Assembly: GCA_030220185.1 (NCBI GenBank)
Contig: JASPKZ010003844.1
Location: forward strand, 6,052,501-6,116,500
Length of the DNA stretch: 64,000 nt
Source: Diploptera punctata
Taxonomy: Eukaryota; Arthropoda; Insecta; Blattodea; Blaberidae
Reading direction: 5' to 3'
Below, piece by piece: positions 1 through 10,094 of the stretch (its first letter is position 1; the number at the start of each line of letters is the position of its first letter). A model generated the notes under the pieces. It was not told the origin of the DNA. It was given only the letters and a program-made list of their open reading frames with translations, and made no database searches. The position numbers and the translations under genes were made by a program.

Positions 1-78
1 TTTTTCCCCCAACATATTTATCACAGTTCTTACACCCAATCTCATAAATATAGATTTTTTTAGAACTGATATTGTAAT

Positions 79-309
79 AATCAAATGAATAGTGAATTCT
101 TCTTACCTCGTCTCATTCCAGACGAACCAAGTTTGATTACAAAGTTCTTCAAAAGTACACAAGATGGCAGTTTAGAAAATTACCGGCTTAATAAAAAAAT
201 TGATGGTCGTGAAAACAGCTGAAGATGGGAATGATATATTTCCCGATACTGTGTTAAAAAAATATAGAAGTATGAGGTAAGAAGAATGCACAATTCATTT
301 GATTCTTCC
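79..309. repeat. Penelope-like fold-back fragment
   Basis: Inverted arms at about 79-110 and 273-309 share ATTCTTCTTACCTC and its complement, ending in AATCAAATGAAT / ATTCATTTGATT. Between them lies CTGAAGA followed by a GGGAA...TTCCC stem and GATAC, which resembles a decayed hammerhead core (GAAAC changed to GATAC). A close relative lies at 10097-10318. The GAGGTAAG/CTTACCTC termini recur in all Penelope-related pieces in this window, which is why I assign it there. Confidence 0.55.
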
Positions 310-310
310 T

Positions 311-632
311 ATCCAGTCTCCCTTGCCTGACCTCTTGTTTTCTTCGACCCTGATGGTATTAGAGTATTAAAGGCCGAAAGGTTCATTTCTGTCTTTGCTA
401 TCTCTTTCATTTAATCTCGTGGACACTCACCTTGAATGTCCACATAAGCTGCATGTTCAAATGCTGCCCCATTGCAACTTATAGCATAAGTATGCAATGG
501 ATTCGTGTCATCAGCTGCGGCTGGATACACGTAATGAAGAATGATTAAAGAAAACCTCGTAAAAATTTCCAAATTTATTATATTAACTGATATTGTGTTC
601 ATAAATCCATTTTTTTAGAACTGATATTATGT
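311..632. other. No gene recognised
   Basis: AT-rich DNA. The only feature I see is a short direct repeat, TTTTTTTAGAACTGATATT, at about 55-73 and again at 611-628; it brackets the first fold-back. Confidence 0.5.
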
Positions 633-1330
633 TAAAATTCATCGGAGAACATACTGTTTAAACAACTCACCTCATAGGATTCATGCTTCCATGATGTCGC
701 GATTTCAAACATAATCATGTTCATCGTCAGCCATAACTCCGACTGATGAAATTCTTCGGCCGTCAACTATTCTATTGTCGCCATCTTCAGTGCTGCCATC
801 TATGGTTGAATTTATGAACTTCGAAATCAATGTAATTTCGTTAGGGATATCAAAATTCATTGATCTATTTTTGTTTTTCTGAATGTATATTTTTTCCCAA
901 ACTGTCAATTCCAAAGGTTTCTCTACTTGTTTTAAAAGTTTAGCTTCTCTTCCAATTTTATGATGTTCTAATAAACTATGTGCAGCAATTTCAGATTTTT
1001 CAATTTCACAATTTTTAATATTTCTGAAATGTTCTTTTGTCCGAATTTCCAAATTCCTTTTTGTTTTTCCTATATAAACTTTATTGCAATCTTCACAATT
1101 TATTTGATAAATTCCAGATTTCTTACTGTCTGGAACATTGACTTTTTTATTGGTACTTAGAAGATGGCAGCACTGAAGATGGCGACAATAGAATAGTTGA
1201 CGGCCGAAGAATTTCATCAGTCGGAGTTATGGCTGACGATGAACATGATTATGTTTGAAATCACGATATCGTGGAAGCATGAATCCTATGAGGTGAGTTG
1301 TTTAAACAATATGTTCTCCGATGAATTTTA
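633..1330. mobile_element. Penelope-like fold-back element carrying an endonuclease domain
   Basis: Two 169-bp arms (633-801 and 1162-1330) are inverted copies of each other with only scattered mismatches. They enclose the GIY-YIG endonuclease remnant at 803-1160. The arms begin TAAAATTCATCGGAGAACAT and contain the CTCACCTCAT motif seen in other Penelope termini. No reverse-transcriptase domain is present, so this is a non-autonomous derivative: endonuclease 3' end plus two inverted terminal segments. Confidence 0.7.
803..1160 (-). pseudogene. GIY-YIG endonuclease domain of a Penelope-like element (fragment)
   Basis: The minus strand encodes about 119 residues. SGIYQINCEDCNKVYIGKT is the GIY-YIG signature with the Cys pair typical of Penelope-like endonucleases, followed by RNLEIRTKEHFRNI and later AAHSLLEHHKIG. 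In the intact family this domain nicks target DNA and sits C-terminal to the reverse transcriptase. Here the reverse transcriptase is absent. The open frame continues into the left inverted arm, where the translation stops looking like protein. An isolated nuclease domain with no promoter is most likely inert. Confidence 0.75.
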
Positions 1331-1700
1331 ATGATTATATCTCATAATGTTTACTTCCCAACATTAATTAAATATGATATTATGTTTATACATTTTAGTC
1401 TGTTTTTATTCAATCAGTAACTAGTGTTGATAATGATAGCCTAGTTATCGAAACGCATTGACTATTTTAATATTTTAGTTTGGTGATTTGGGTTTTATTG
1501 ATAGTGTGTAATACATTTTTATTATCACCAAGAAGAGCCTGTTTATTAATACTCTATGTTTAGTATTCATTATTCTTAATATTTAAAGGAACTGACACTG
1601 CGAGGTTTATTTTAATTAATAAAATGTTAATGACTCACCTCAGAATTGTAGATTTCTTGAAGACTATAGTTTTGATACTCTATATATATCATTATTAATT
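1331..1700. repeat. Penelope-like terminal remnants
   Basis: AT-rich. A GATAATGATAGCC...ATCGAAACGC segment near 1430-1460 resembles the leader of Penelope terminal repeats. At 1630-1690 the minus strand reads GAGGTGAGTC at one end and an AAAC-TATA-GTC segment at the other, a decayed relative of the hammerhead-like unit at 5205-5280. Confidence 0.35.
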
Positions 1701-1792
1701 CCTTCTAACTTTCTATTAATGTAAATGTTCATGTTTCAGCTGCATTTATTTTATTTTGAATTTTTTAATCATTTAAAAAAAAATTAATTTGT

Positions 1793-1858
1793 TATAGTAA
1801 CTCCTTACAAAGGAGAGGCTATGGCTCTGCATTGGACTATGCCATTATAGATAAATAG
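1793..1858 (+). repeat. SINE family A, 3' end only
   Basis: The text AGTAACTCCTTACAAAGGAG through the GCCATTATAGATAA tail matches the 3' end of the complete SINE A at 56858-57250. The rest of the element is missing. Confidence 0.7.
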
Positions 1859-1859
1859 A

Positions 1860-1993
1860 TTATTTAAATTTACTCCCAAGTAAGTGAATATATCAATATT
1901 TTCAAATGTATAGCTGTTAATTTTTATAGGTTCCAAGACGTTTCTTACATTGGATTGAGGTATTTTCATATAAAACCTGGTTGATGGTAACAT
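1860..1993 (-). pseudogene. LINE C-terminal fragment
   Basis: The minus strand reads IKINSYTFENIDIFTYLG, the conserved segment that follows the reverse-transcriptase palm in many insect LINEs (Y-x-F-E-x-V-x-x-F-x-Y-L-G). Only about 45 residues remain. It abuts the SINE A tail. Confidence 0.55.
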
Positions 1994-2387
1994 TATTCAT
2001 GATAACTGTAAGCTGGCGTTCACTGTATGTGTTTATATAAATACATTTGTATATAAACGTGTGGATGTTGTGAGATTGAAAATCTTATATCCGCAATTGA
2101 ACGTGACAATGAAGAACGTTTTCAAGTTTGTGTTTATTGAAGTGTCAAGTTAAAGAAATGTGAAATGGACGAGAAAAAACAATTGTTTATATGTGGATTG
2201 GCAATAAGTCCTTCCTCATTTGAAGTTTTTTTTTTTGTTTACTTTGTTGTGAGTGAATGAAGAAGCAGGAGAATTGCGGGAAGTGCGTTTTGCTTTGTCT
2301 TCGGCCTGTCTGTTCACTTTACGCTAAAAAAGAACAACTTATGTAGTGAAGATATTTTAGCGATAATTAAAGTTGTTTGTTTATAAG
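1994..2387. other. No clear gene; possible 5' part of the following exon
   Basis: No repeat family is recognised here. The frame used by the exon candidate at 2388-2617 is open back to about 2255 except for one TAA at 2384-2386. A short ATG frame begins at 2165 (MDEKKQLFICGLAISPSSFE) and runs into a T-run. Neither can be confirmed. Confidence 0.3.
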
Positions 2388-2617
2388 AAAATGGTGAAGA
2401 TCCGACATTAAGTGTACCATTTCCCCCAACAACCCATCCACTGAATAAAACCACAGAAGTGAAAAAAATACAGCAGCAGAGATGGCTTTTAACCTTATTG
2501 ACTACAGCAGCTGCATTCCTTCTGGCATTTCATAGTGGTTTCTTTTCTTTTATTTTGTTTGTTTTACAGCCCTTTTTAATAGCTATTGTTCTTGGCGATA
2601 AACTGTTTGCCTGTTGA
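2388..2617 (+). CDS. Candidate last exon of a small membrane protein, unidentified
   Basis: An AG at 2386-2387 could be a splice acceptor. From there 75 codons stay open to a TGA at 2615-2617. The composition is protein-like: a soluble head (NGEDPTLSVPFPPTTHPL), a basic/polar linker (KKIQQQRW), then two hydrophobic stretches at about residues 32-48 and 51-68. I do not recognise the family. A pyrimidine tract ending TTTTACAG at about 2536-2567 could instead be a real acceptor, making only the last third exonic. No poly(A) signal is visible close downstream. It could be chance or a host pseudogene. Confidence 0.3.
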
Positions 2618-2837
2618 CGGAAGAACTTCCGTTATTACAATTTTTTTTTAATTCTTTTGAAGTTTGAAAATGTGGAAAGGGAGAGATTATTTGAATGGTT
2701 AATAAGTTGCATAAAGCATGGTTGTTAAGATGTATGCGTTTGTGTATTGTGTGTTCATTTATAGGTTGCAGTAAGGTAAACTTTATAAAATTATAATAGG
2801 AAATAACATCATGAGGTTATTAAAAAGTAAGGTGAAT

Positions 2838-2947
2838 CTTACCTCATAAAAGTTGAGTTATTTTTGTCCAGTCTGGACAAGCTGAAGATGAAACAGAAAT
2901 TTTGTTTTGAAACATATCCTGATAGATCTCAACTTTTATGAGGTAAG
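2838..2947. repeat. Short Penelope-type fold-back
   Basis: Perfect 20-bp inverted ends CTTACCTCATAAAAGTTGAG (2838-2857) and its complement (2928-2947). The centre contains CTGAAGATG, an AAACA/TTGTTT stem and GAAAC, in the order of a hammerhead core. Confidence 0.55.
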
Positions 2948-3092
2948 ATGAGAAAAGACTCAACTTATTAAGGTAAACTTTGCTAATTTTGTGGTAATTT
3001 TTCTTTTTGCTATAATAAGTTGGGTTCGAAAGACACCCAATAGATGGTGCAAGGTTGTGTTTCTATTTCATTTTTTAATATTATTAAACTAA

Positions 3093-4092
3093 CAAGGAAA
3101 CTGTCAATCATTGCATGCCGAAATCTACCTTGAAATTTTGGAAAAAAGTTCAGTAATTGTCTCTCATGAATTTTTCTAAGTTTTACAGAATCACAGTGCA
3201 CATGCACAAGATGCATAAATGGTTAATGTAGTTTCTGCTAGATGGCAGTGAAATCGGTCTTACCAACCTTCACAATTAATTCCCAAATGTTTATAATGGA
3301 TGTGTACCAATTTCCCTCTTCCTAGCCTAACAAAATAAATTACATGCATTTTTTAAAATAAACTATAAACTAATCTTGTGTACACTAACTTGTCCTATCG
3401 GAATGTAACAAAATGAAGTTAATTTCTTGAAATATGGTTAGGATTTAATTGCAAATGTTGGTAACACCAATTTCACTACCATCTAGCAGAAGTTACATTA
3501 AGCATTACTGCATATCGCACATACACACTGTAATTTTGTAGAACTTCATTCACAACATGCATAAATATATAAATATTTAAAAATAGTAAGAAATGTTTAA
3601 AGAATTGTTGCAAAATGTTAAAAAAAATAAGGAACATTGTTACAAATGGTAAAAGTGTAATGCAACAGTGGCATAAGAATGTTGTAAGGAAAATCATAGA
3701 GAGACAATCTCTAAACTTGAGCTGAAATTTCTCCCAGAAAAGCGTTGTGATGTACCAAGGCTGTACCCAAAAAAAATTATCTGCCTTTTTAACTCAAGGC
3801 ACAGAAATTGAAGCGAGACTCCAGCAATGGTAACCTGCTGTATGGAGCAGATTGACTCCATGCATGAGAAAGAGTGGAGTGGAGGAAGGCAGGTAGTGAG
3901 GGTTATCCAATCTGCCAGTACACAAGTTGTATATAACTTTGCTATAGTTTAACTGAGAGATTTAGCATTGTGTTTTAGTGCCTTACAGTTAAAAAGACAT
4001 AATTTTTTGGGCATGGCTTTGGTACATAAAAACATTTCTCTGGAAAAAATATCGAGGTAGGTTTCAGCATGCAATGATTGACAGTTTCCTTG
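3093..4092. mobile_element. MITE with CAAGGAAACTGTCAATCATT termini (copy 1)
   Basis: Terminal inverted repeats CAAGGAAACTGTCAATCATT (3093 on) and the complement ending 4092. A second copy lies at 33773-34540, where TTA target duplications are clear, suggesting a PIF/Harbinger-type element. Shared internal text includes GTGATGTACCAAGG and CACAGAAATTGAAGC. This copy is enlarged by the insertion at 3139-3722. No transposase is encoded. Confidence 0.7.
3139..3722. mobile_element. Fold-back element inserted in the MITE
   Basis: Flanked by the direct repeat TGAAATTT (3131-3138 and 3723-3730), an 8-bp duplication as made by hAT-type transposases. Inverted segments include TTGTCTCTC near 3158 with its complement near 3700, and a longer pair at about 3215-3270 and 3447-3500 around TTCTGCTAGATGG. 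The open frames inside are not protein-like. Confidence 0.55.
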
Positions 4093-4176
4093 TTAGAAGT
4101 GTATTGTGATCTTAATTATATTATTTATATATTCGTACTAATCATATGAGCAATTTTTTAAAAAGAAAAAAATTCT

Positions 4177-4249
4177 GCCTGAACTGGTATTTGAACCCAA
4201 GATAATCAGTTTTATGCACAGGTGCACTAACCATTTGTGTTACTCAGGC
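4177..4249 (-). repeat. tRNA-like sequence, probably a SINE head
   Basis: Minus strand: GCCTGAG...TTCAGGC forms a 7-bp acceptor-like stem (one G-U pair). AATGGTTAGTGC resembles box A and GGGTTCAAATACC box B. The anticodon and T stems are imperfect. It is not one of the multi-copy SINE families in this window. It is more likely a decayed tRNA-derived SINE or tRNA pseudogene than a working tRNA. Confidence 0.45.
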
Positions 4250-4503
4250 ATCTCTGCCCTGTCTCTTTAGGAAATGATCAGACTGAGTAAATAAATTTAC
4301 TCATTAAAATCATAATAATAAGCTTATAGCTTACATTAGTATAGAAAATCCTATCATTAAGCCTTGTATATTTAGAAGCAACTCAATTTCATTGTGAATA
4401 TGGTCACTGCTTCAGGGAACACGGGATTTTAACCTCCTGCATCTCAAAAAAAAGTTTAACAAGATGTATACTTTTTATGTAAGATTAAATTAAAATTCTT
4501 CAT
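4250..4503. other. No gene recognised
   Basis: AT-rich, without repeats or open frames that I can interpret. Confidence 0.5.
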
Positions 4504-4865
4504 ATCTCACCTCATATCCAGTCTTCTAAGTCTTGCGGCTTCATCTTCAATACTTTCTCGTTGACTGATGTTATGTCAATCAGAAGAGCTACTACTTCCC
4601 TCTATTGGTGGACCTATAAACCTCCAGATCCAGTCAGACTCTGCGGGAATTTTGAAGTTCATAAGTTTTCTTTCTTGTTTTTTTTAATGTGGATTTTTTT
4701 CCGCGGAGTCTGACTGGATCTGAAGGTTTATCGGTCCACAACATAGGGAAGAAGTAGTAGCTGTTCTGATCGACATAACATCAGTCGATGAGAAAGTACT
4801 GAAGATGAAGCCACCAAGGCTTTGAAACTGCCGTCTACTTAGAAGACTAGATATGAATTGAGGTA
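4504..4865. mobile_element. Penelope-like fold-back with a hammerhead ribozyme motif
   Basis: Arms of about 155 bp (4504-4660 and 4706-4862) are inverted copies; shared text includes CAGTCAGACTC and GATCCAGTCAGACTC/complement. The left arm has lost the segment holding the hammerhead catalytic half; the right arm keeps it (4792-4842). The centre holds remnants of the endonuclease 3' end (TTCATAAGTTTTC, also at 13897). Same design as 633-1330, with almost no coding sequence left. Confidence 0.65.
4792..4842 (+). ncRNA. Hammerhead ribozyme motif in a Penelope-like terminal repeat
   Basis: All core elements are present in order: stem I strand AAGTA (4794-4798), CTGAAGA (4799-4805), stem II AAGCC/GGCTT with a short loop, GAAAC (4824-4828), a 4-nt stem III region, GTC (4833-4835) and the stem I partner TACTT (4836-4840). 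Hammerheads of this type, with a minimal stem III, are known in Penelope-like elements. Whether this one cleaves was not tested; minimal stem III usually requires dimers. Confidence 0.65.
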
Positions 4866-4939
4866 TGAAGCATTTTAATTAATCTTAAATTAAACCTCAT
4901 AGTGATTTTTTCCTATAAAAGTTCAATACTTTTATATAT

Positions 4940-5180
4940 TTATTTAACAGGTTTTATAAGTATACATCATCTTCCTGTGCCCAATATTAAGTTATAATTC
5001 TCTTCATCAAATTCGTAATTCCCTCTATCCATGTATTCTTAGGTATCCCATTTCTTTTCCTCCGATTTGGAATCCACTGAAAATTCCTAACTGGCAATCT
5101 ATCTCCATTTATCCTCTTCAGGTGTCAAAGCTATTGTAATTGTTTATTTTCCACAAATTGCATAATTGTTTTGTTACATA
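4940..5180 (-). pseudogene. LINE 3'-end fragment
   Basis: Nearly the same sequence as 5795-6080 (shared CAATCTATCT, CCTCTTCA, GTTTATTTTCCACAAATTGC). It encodes the C-terminal segment of a LINE, seen better in the second copy. Too decayed to translate continuously. Confidence 0.5.
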
Positions 5181-5199
5181 ATATGAGATAGATGTGCAC

Positions 5200-5545
5200 G
5201 ACTCACCTCATATTTGTAGTTTTCTTGACGACCCTGTGTTTCGAAGCTTTAAACATCATTGTCAATTCTTTCAAACTGTAGAATCACCGGTAAGTGATCC
5301 TGTAGGTTGATTTCTGCTATGTGTGTTGACTGACCGATAAACTTCAAATCAATTTTTTTTTCCCCCAGGTATCTCAAAGTTAATTATTTCTTTCTATTTT
5401 TGTGGATTTAAATTTTCTGAGTTCCTTAGATTTATCTGTTTCAGTAATTTGGCTTTTGTTTCGATTCTGTGTTTCTCTGACCATGCATCAGCAGCTATTG
5501 CAAATTTTTAATTTCTCCGTTTTGCTAAAGTTCATTTTGATCCAT
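5200..5545 (-). pseudogene. Penelope-like endonuclease C-terminus with terminal repeat
   Basis: Minus strand reads AIAADAWSEKHRIETKAKLL, aligned with IAAHSLLEHHKIGREAKLLK of the copy at 803-1160. It is followed downstream (5205-5280) by a terminal unit with TTGAC/GTCAA stem I strands, GAAAC and GTC; its CTGATGA box is altered. The GIY-YIG signature itself lies outside the surviving part. Confidence 0.5.
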
Positions 5546-5794
5546 CCGGCTTACTTGTATTGGTCTTTTTAGCGTTGTTTATTTTTTCCAATGAGCAGGG
5601 AGCATCAACTTCCAACCTGGAGGACCAGGGATATTTTTTTCAGGTTTCCATCCTTAGCCTTTGTCAAATCAATGATGAACTTCAAAGCAGCAGTATCTGT
5701 AATCCTAGACAAAGGGTCCTTACTGTTAATAGCTCTAGCTATCTGCCTTATGAGAATTAGAATAAATGATGAGTTAGAAAATATTTTTTTAACA

Positions 5795-6307
5795 GGTTTT
5801 AAATTAATACATCATCTCTCTGTGTCCAATATTAAGTTTTGATTCTCTTCCTCCATTCATTTTTGTCATTCCAGTCCCCATTCTGCAGTCCCCAGTTCTT
5901 TATCAAGTTCATAATTCCCTCTATCAATGTCTTCTTATGTCTCCCTCTTCTTTTTCTCTCATTTGGAACCCACTCCAAATTCCTAATTGGCAATCTATCT
6001 TATTCATCCTCTTCATGTGTCCAAACCATTGTAATTGTTTATTTCCCACAAATTGCATAATTATTTCATTAAAATACATTTTTCTTGGATAATTTCTGAT
6101 CCTAATTTGGAGCATCGTGCAGATCTTCATAAAAAATCCATTTCTGTAGATTACAATTTTGACTTTAATTTGCAATTTATTAGAAAATAAATATAATTCC
6201 TCAAATATTGTAACAGATATTAAAGCCTGGAGACTGGACAACAGTGTGAGAAGCAGTCCTACACAGTTCTTTCTATGGCTTTTTGGCTCCATCTTTTTGT
6301 TCCTCAT
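5795..6307 (-). pseudogene. LINE C-terminal fragment
   Basis: The minus-strand frame at 5924-6307 ends with KQLQWFGHMKRMN and a basic tail (REKEEGDIRRH). The pattern LxWxGHxxRM followed by R-G-R-P-R-like residues is the usual C-terminus of insect LINE polyproteins. The upstream part of the frame looks degenerate. A second, shorter copy lies at 4940-5180. Confidence 0.55.
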
Positions 6308-6889
6308 TTTCTGACTTCATCTTCACTATCATCCATTTTAATCTGAGCCTTCACCTTTGTCTCCTTCCTTCTGACTTTGTTTCTAAAATCTCGATCATGT
6401 AATTATTGACAATGAAATTGCAAAAGTTTTGAAACTGGTCAAATTAGAAAACAGGATAAGGTGAGGTAAAAATAATTAATTTTAAATTGTAACTAAATTA
6501 GTCTATATAAGAAACATCCCAATAGGAAAGCACCCATGTCCCACAGCGAGACGAATGGGGATCTGTCATAAAGCTATTATTATAATCAAAATAAATTAAT
6601 ATCTTGTTAATGTAAAAGCAGCCCAATTTTGTATTGTGAATGTAGGTATCCTGAGGGCCTCTGGAGGCCTGTAGTGGAATTAGTTCTTTATTCCACTTTA
6701 TAGGGTGTAGGGAAGTTTGTGCTTGGATGGGAAAGAAACCTGAATTAGCTCAGTGGTAGATTCCCAGTTCAGACAAAAATTGGATGGCTTATATATAAAA
6801 GGAACCAAACAAGTGTAACTGAGAAAATACTTTTTTGATATTCTTCATAAAAAAATGTAGCAATTGTTTTAATGTAATTACAGTAGCAT
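6308..6889. other. No gene recognised; one tRNA box-A-like motif
   Basis: GAATTAGCTCAGTGGTAGA near 6731-6749 is a good tRNA box A, but no box B follows at the expected distance, so I do not call a tRNA. GGCCTCTGGAGGCC at 6656-6669 is a short palindrome. Confidence 0.4.
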
Positions 6890-7515
6890 CATCATCATCC
6901 ATACATGTGGTCTGTTAAGGTCTCAAAGAGGAATTTTCCATCCAGCGCTTTTTTTGGATGTCCCAGCGATCTTTTGTCTTGAGGATAGTAACAAAGCATA
7001 GCTTTTGATATTACGTGAGATGGCATTCATTGAAGATGGGTTTTCCACTGGTTTTAGTAGTTTTGTATATGAGGGAGAATGAGTTCTACACCCAACTCTT
7101 CCATAATTTCCTCATTTCTTTTATGGCCCAACTTTGTATAGCTTGCTGTATGGTGCATAAATTGCATCTCATTTGCTGTTATTCTGTATTCTTCTCTAAT
7201 TCATATTGTCCTTGCTTCACTTCCATATTTTAAACTGGTCTTGCAAGAACCTTATAAAGTCGTAAGTTCTTTTGTACTATAGATGGTTTAATAATACTAT
7301 TAATTATCTTACCTTTTTTTTTTGTGTGTGAAATTTGCAATTTTCTTTGCTATATCAGCTTCATCTTGATATGTTAAATTATAACCCACATAATTAAATT
7401 TGTTTACACTTTCTAAAATTTCATCATCCAAAACAATTGTGCTAGGTATAAGGTATTTACTGTAAAAGGCCATCACTTTAGTTTTCTTTGTATTTATTTC
7501 CATATTAATTACCAT
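6890..7515 (-). pseudogene. LINE C-terminal region
   Basis: Minus frame 7309-7515 contains INTKKTKVMAF, then LDDEILESVNKFNYVGYNL, the region after the YADD-bearing palm in many non-LTR retrotransposons. Downstream to about 6895, pieces such as SHVISKAMLCYYPQ and KRSLGHPKKALDGK mark the C-terminus, ending with a CATCATCATC repeat. It is 5'-truncated, with several frame breaks. Confidence 0.65.
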
Positions 7516-8250
7516 GGCATATAGTATATATTAATACATTCAATAAATATATGTTATGTAGAAATTTTAATTCATTTTAATATTAAAATATGGCTGTAGA
7601 AAATATCAATAATTTAATTTAGTGTGCATAATTCCTTTTATAAAAAGACATTCAATTTTTCTCTTTACCACTGATTACAATATTATGTTGTTTTTCACTG
7701 TAACCTAAAAGTGAATACACTTTATTTTCTGAGGAGCCGCTAAAACAATGTAACAACTTTAAAAACTGTGTTTTTGACAATACATTGACTCAATTCTGTG
7801 CCTAGATTAGTTGCAGACTTAACAAGAACATCAAGTTTGCATATTTATTTAATTTTAATAAAAAAAATGTAAATAACAAATTTAGTAAACTTGCTAAGTG
7901 CTGCTTTGCACAGAATATATTGTAGGTATGTTATATATATGTGTATGAATGTGTAGGTTGTTTTAGCAGCTTCTCTCTTGTATGCTGTTGGCTTATTCTT
8001 TGAGAATTGTTTAATTTAATGTCACCAAAATACAATGTAACAATTTGCGCTGTAATTTCCATTTCAAAAAAGGGCTGTAATAATAAAAAAATTTCATGTA
8101 CTATAAATTCTATAATGAAACACCTTTATTTTATGTTCCTGTGTCTGTTTTTATAATTATGAAATGTGAACATTGAATGAACTTGTGTTTTCTTTTTATT
8201 TTCTCATATAATTTATTTAATGAAATTGCAGAGACAGTGCTTTTTAATAA
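7516..8250. other. No gene recognised
   Basis: About 730 bp of AT-rich sequence. No inverted repeat, SINE box or protein-like frame found on either strand. Confidence 0.5.
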
Positions 8251-8560
8251 ATTACTATTGGAAGTAACATTATGAGGTTCTTCTTAATTCTAGGGCATTC
8301 GATAAGTAATGGCAACACTATTATAAATCACCAGTCCTAATGGAGGTCATTGTAATCTTATGGTATGTTGTTGACTAGTCTTTGTTGTATAAATCTGTAA
8401 TGTTGAAAGTCTATATTTTGTGAACACATTTACTGTTCCTCACATTTAGTAACGTATTATCACGCTAAAAAAAGATGTTCAATAGAATTTATTTAAAAGG
8501 TGGAATTGGAAGTACTCTAACATCAACAAAATTCACCAGACTCTTGTGACTATATCAATA

Positions 8561-10094
8561 CACTACTCAAAAAAATTAGAGGAACACATGTTTAAACCAA
8601 AACACGAGAATGAATATTGAAACAATTTAATGTTTGATCTTTTGGAATTATAAATTGAAAATTTAGGTAAAATTAGAATAGACATTCAAACAATATTTCT
8701 TGTACAGTATTAGCAATATGAACAAGTTATCATTTGTAACAGAAAACAAAGTGGAAATTTGAGATTTACAATTTTTGGAATCAATGTTTCCATGATTATT
8801 TCAACACTCAGTAATTAGTGTGTCCTCCGTGAGCCTGAATGACCGCATTACATCTATGAGGCATGCTTAGCAGAAGTCTTCTTACAGAAATTTGAGATTC
8901 TCTCCCATTCCTCGGTGAGTGCATGTGAAAGTTCTTCAAGGTTCTGAAGTACAGCAGGACGCTTACGAACAAGTTTTTCCAACTTATTCCACATATGCTC
9001 GATCGGAGCATGCAGGCCAGTCCATCACCCGAATTTGGCATTCTTGCAGGACATCTCTGGTAGCCTGTGCTGTATGACATCTAGCATTATCTTGCATTAG
9101 AAGAAAATTAGGGTCCATACCATAAGCAAAGGGTACAACATATTGGAGGATAATGTCATTAATATAAATATCAGCATTCATGTGCTGTGGGACGACAAGC
9201 TCTGTCCAAGACTCAATAGTAATCCCAGCCCAATCCATAACCGAACCACCTCCAAATCTGTCACATTCAATAATTGTGACTGGATCAAAACGTTCACCAG
9301 GACGTCTCCATACATGTGTATGACCATCAGAACCTGTTAGACAAAATCTTGATTTGTCCGTGAATAAAACGCCCTTCCACTGGCAGAGCGGCCAGTTGAC
9401 ATGATTCTGAGCAAATCGCAGCTGGGCTTCTTTGTGCTGATGTGTTAAACGAAGGACTTTAAAGGGGATTCTAGACCTCAACCTTGCAGTTCTCAGTCTC
9501 TTTCTTACAGTCTGATCAGAAATTACCGTCCCAGTTGCTGTGTGTAAATGATCTTGTAGATCTCTGGCTGTAGATTTTCTTCTGCGCAAAGCTGATAAGA
9601 CAAGAAATATATCCTGTATGTCTGTAGTCTTCTTCGTACGACCTTGCCCGGGTCTCCTCTTGTATCCATGTCTCTATATATCACCTCCACAGCCTATGGA
9701 TGACGGAAGGGCTGACATCAGGAATCCTAGAGACATGGCGAATGGAATGACCATCTTCAATCAATGCAACTGCTCATGTAACTGATGTTTCATTCAGTTG
9801 TTTCATTGCTCTGTATTAGCTTCAGAGAACACAAAAATAACAATTCCCTATCAAAGATTATTCTTCAAACCTGTTTTTAAAAAAATAAATTAGTACAAAC
9901 TCACTTTGGTTTCAGCAACTCTTGGAATTTCGCTAACATATTCAGAGAAAAATTAATAAAACCCAGAAGATCTTCAATCTGATTTTAAACAATACTTGAA
10001 CTCAAAAATCTGACTCTCAAAAATTAAATTGTTACAATATTTATTTTGTGTGCGTTTGGTTTAAACATATGTTCCTCTAATTTTTTTAATAGTG
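8561..10094 (-). mobile_element. Tc1-type DNA transposon
   Basis: 1534 bp. Termini CACTACTCAAAAAAATTAGA (8561 on) and the complement ending in AATAGTG (10094) are inverted repeats of about 40 bp, with TA duplications outside. Length, TA target and transposase type all fit the Tc1 family. It sits inside the Penelope fold-back and is therefore the youngest layer of the nest. Confidence 0.85.
8808..9800 (-). pseudogene. Tc1-family transposase, frameshifted
   Basis: Cut-and-paste DDE transposase acting on the termini at 8561 and 10094. The main frame (8984-9589) holds a helix-turn-helix region (TVRKRLRTARLRSR), the first Asp in FTDKSRF and the second in LMQDNARCHTA. After DWPA near 9000 the frame is lost. 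The region expected to hold the third acidic residue (an EHMWNKLEK-like segment) continues in another frame at 8808-9080. The N-terminal part above 9589 is also broken. Not functional as it stands. Confidence 0.8.

Noticed and set aside
6731..6810. Possible tRNA gene at GAATTAGCTCAGTGGTAGA
   Set aside because: Box A only; no box B and no closing acceptor stem.
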